A stretch of DNA of 6,950 nucleotides from Spirochaetales bacterium. Its GTDB lineage: Bacteria; Spirochaetota; Spirochaetia; ARS1246. Shown here piece by piece: positions 5,125-6,950 of this stretch; positions within the stretch are counted from its first letter, which is position 1, and every line of letters starts with the position of its first letter. The stretch is from the NCBI GenBank assembly GCA_018644745.1, contig JABGPX010000282.1, positions 1-6,950 of the forward strand, in the 5' to 3' direction. Under the pieces are notes generated by a model. That model made no database searches. It worked only from the letters and a program-made list of their open reading frames with translations, and was not told the DNA's origin. Position numbers and translations under genes: made by a program.

Positions 5125-6540
5125 ATGATGCAAGTCCGTGCCGATCACTCATCACGCCCTCCAAATATCATCTTTCTCATGGCTGATGACCTCGGCTATG
5201 GTGATACCGGCTTCAACGGGAACCGCATCATCAAAACGCCGAATCTGGATGCCATGTCCGACGACGGCATACGGTTTACCCGCTTCTACTCCATCGGACC
5301 GGTGTGCGGGCCCACCCGTGCCACCTGCCTGACAGGTCGGCACTATATGCGTTTCGGTATGATGGATGTGAACGTTGGCTGCATTCCGGAACAAGAGATA
5401 ACCCTGGCGCGTATTTGCAAAACCAAAGGTTATGCCACCGGTCACTTTGGGAAATGGCACCTGGGTTCTATGAGCAAGACTGAATCGCCCCGACATACAC
5501 ATCCGGAAGCAGATTACGCCCCGCCTTGGGAACGAGACTACGACGAAACGTTCGCCACGGAAATTTCCTGCCCCACTTGGAATCCGGCCAGTGGACGATT
5601 CAAAGAACACGACTCGCCCTATTGGCATAATAGAAGAAAAGTTACAGATAACCTGGAAGGCGATGATTCCCGGGTGATCATGGATCGCGCGCTTCCGTTC
5701 ATTCGCAAAGCCGTCGCCGATGACACACCTTTTATGGCTACTATCTGGTTCCATACCCCGCACAGCCCAGTGGTGGCAGGCCCTGATTACCTGGCCATGT
5801 ACCCGGACTGCACCGAGGGCGAACAGCACTACTACGGCTGCGTTACCGCAATGGATGAACAAATCGGACGGTTACGCAAAGAACTTCTGGACCTGGGTGT
5901 CGACACGAATACGCTAATCTGGTTCTGCTCCGACAACGGACCGGAAGGCACGGGCAGCCCAAATCCTGTATACGACGCATACGACGGAGCCTTCTGCGGC
6001 AAAACCGGCGGCCTGCGTGGCCGCAAACGCTTTCTCTACAACGGCGGAGTGTGTGTGCCGGCGGTAGTCGTCTGGCCGACCGTCGTCGAAGCGGGCCAGA
6101 CCGTCCATATGCCCTGCTCGACCTTGGATTACCTGCCCACGGTATGTGAAATGATCACGTACGACTATACGGCTGATCGTCATTTAGATGGCGAGAGCAT
6201 ACTTGGCTTATTACAGGGACGGATGCATCAGCGCTCCACCTCCATTCCCTTCGCAAATATCCTCAGGGATCCGCGCACCGCCTTAATCAAGGGCGATTTC
6301 AAGCTCTGCACAAACCTGGGTGAGTCCACGGAGGACGATGAGCTGTTCCACCTGCATGACGATCCGGCAGAGACAAGCAATCTGGCAGCGAAGCATTTGG
6401 AGCGCATACAGACGATGAAAACCGAACTGCAGATGTGGGTAGCCTCATGCAGAATGAGCTACGAAGGACATGATTATGAAGGCCCTCACACGGTTCAAGG
6501 CAGTTTCCTGCAAGCCGCAGATGCAAAGGCGCAGCATTGA
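5125..6540 (+). CDS. Formylglycine-dependent (Cys-type) sulfatase, S1 family
   Basis: A 471-residue sulfatase with the complete catalytic core. IIFLMADDLGYGD (residues 15-27) gives the metal-binding D21/D22. C61 in CGPTRATCLTGR (61-72) fits C-x-P-x-R-x4-TGR, where the cysteine is oxidised to formylglycine. HFGKWHLG (107-114) supplies K110/H112, FHTPHSP has H210, and SDNGPEG has D270/N271 as metal ligands; the C-terminus ends with the usual 'xxDPxExxNLA' segment. It hydrolyses sulfate esters, probably on a sugar given the neighbours. No maturase (FGE or anSME) is present in the window. Unusually for this family there is no signal peptide: only about 13 polar residues precede the first strand, so it should act in the cytoplasm. 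ATG 5125 is chosen for its Shine-Dalgarno; ATG 5128 is nearly equivalent. The stop overlaps the next start codon. Confidence 0.93.
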   Translation: MMQVRADHSSRPPNIIFLMADDLGYGDTGFNGNRIIKTPNLDAMSDDGIRFTRFYSIGPVCGPTRATCLTGRHYMRFGMMDVNVGCIPEQEITLARICKTKGYATGHFGKWHLGSMSKTESPRHTHPEADYAPPWERDYDETFATEISCPTWNPASGRFKEHDSPYWHNRRKVTDNLEGDDSRVIMDRALPFIRKAVADDTPFMATIWFHTPHSPVVAGPDYLAMYPDCTEGEQHYYGCVTAMDEQIGRLRKELLDLGVDTNTLIWFCSDNGPEGTGSPNPVYDAYDGAFCGKTGGLRGRKRFLYNGGVCVPAVVVWPTVVEAGQTVHMPCSTLDYLPTVCEMITYDYTADRHLDGESILGLLQGRMHQRSTSIPFANILRDPRTALIKGDFKLCTNLGESTEDDELFHLHDDPAETSNLAAKHLERIQTMKTELQMWVASCRMSYEGHDYEGPHTVQGSFLQAADAKAQH

Positions 6541-6950
6541 TGAATATGCCCCTCGATGTAATAAAGACCGCTTTTTTTTGGGGGCTGGTTAGCGCTGTCT
6601 CTCTTCCTCTCGGCGCGCTCCTTGGCCTCCTCTTAAAACCATCTAGAAAAATTACATCTGCGTTGATGGCTTTCGGAGCGGGTGCCCTCCTTTTCGCGCT
6701 TACAATCGAACTCTTTTCTGAAGCGCTGCACTTTGCCTCGGAGCACGGGAACCGCGTAATCGTCGCAACCATCGTCGGGGCGCTGGCCGGGGGATTGCTG
6801 TTTGATGCTCTAAATCAGATTCTGAACAACCGCGGTGCATTTGTTCGGAAACTGGGCACGACACGAAGACATCTAACCAAAATAAAGGTAAAAATGGCGC
6901 GGCGGCTGATCAACGACCTGAGCCGGGTCCGTCTGCTGCAGTCACTTCCG
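6540..6950 (+). CDS. ZIP-transporter-like membrane protein, partial; probably continues into a cyclic-nucleotide-binding domain
   Basis: 137 codons are open to the window end. The ATG shares its A with the sulfatase stop (TGATG), with AAAGG (6525-6529) ten bases upstream; a second ATG at 6546 is possible. Three hydrophobic segments are clear: about residues 11-32 (AFFWGLVSAVSLPLGALLGL), 38-59 (ALMAFGAGALLFALTIELF) and 73-95 (VIVATIVGALAGGLLFDAL). The second, with small residues and E57/E61/H64 near its end, resembles a ZIP-family helix. A basic stretch (about 98-124) then leads to INDLSRVRLLQSLP, which looks like the lead-in to a cyclic-nucleotide-binding domain, as in annotated ZIP-like/cNMP-binding fusions. 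That domain would lie beyond the edge, so it is inferred. A role in metal or ion transport, or in ligand sensing at the membrane, is possible; a functional tie to the sulfatase is suggested only by coupling. Confidence 0.6.
   Translation, partial: MNMPLDVIKTAFFWGLVSAVSLPLGALLGLLLKPSRKITSALMAFGAGALLFALTIELFSEALHFASEHGNRVIVATIVGALAGGLLFDALNQILNNRGAFVRKLGTTRRHLTKIKVKMARRLINDLSRVRLLQSLP

Noticed and set aside
5152..5862. Long open frame on the minus strand opposite the sulfatase
   Set aside because: It is antisense to a gene with all catalytic motifs in place, and its translation shows no recognisable domain.

Overview
The window is bacterial DNA of roughly balanced base composition. The main genes in the right part have Shine-Dalgarno sites, and promoters of the sigma-70 type can be recognised. 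Nothing fixes the taxon. A GH4 glycosidase, a formylglycine-type sulfatase and several toxin-antitoxin (TA) modules together suggest a free-living or gut/sediment carbohydrate degrader, probably from an environmental genome. There are no tRNA or rRNA genes, CRISPR repeats, complete insertion sequences or origins.

Left third (1-2246), a TA island. A Phd/YefM antitoxin gene runs leftward off the edge. A divergent stretch of about 300 bases follows, holding its promoter and palindrome and, on the minus strand, a short reading frame resembling the tail of an IS91-type transposase. Next is a complete Phd-PIN (VapBC-like) pair with overlapping genes; its promoter has an inverted repeat exactly between the -35 and -10 boxes and probably gives a leaderless antitoxin message. 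Then comes an AbiEi-type antitoxin gene, intact, followed with a one-base overlap by a broken AbiEii nucleotidyltransferase toxin gene: it is frameshifted and its C-terminal half is missing.

Middle and right (2243-6540), a sugar-catabolic cluster on the plus strand. It begins where the AbiEii remnant ends. Its genes are an NAD/metal-dependent GH4 glycosidase of the alpha-galactosidase branch, a classical short-chain dehydrogenase, a small P-loop kinase-like protein, and a cysteine-type sulfatase with no visible signal peptide. The first three are probably co-transcribed; the sulfatase has its own -10-like box but may also be read through. A reasonable model is cytoplasmic breakdown of a sulfated or otherwise modified glycoside: desulfation, release of the sugar by GH4, oxidation by the dehydrogenase and perhaps phosphorylation by the kinase. 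The substrate cannot be read from the sequence.

Right edge (6540-6950). Overlapping the sulfatase stop codon is the start of a membrane protein with three predicted membrane helices resembling the N-terminus of ZIP-family metal transporters, followed by a basic linker like the one that leads into a cyclic-nucleotide-binding domain. The gene is cut by the window end.

The most notable points are the operator-in-promoter and leaderless layout of the Phd-PIN pair, the antitoxin-intact/toxin-broken AbiE locus abutting the catabolic operon, the unusual Cys-His-Asn metal motif of the GH4 enzyme, and the glycosidase-dehydrogenase-kinase-sulfatase combination, which I do not recognise as a described pathway.
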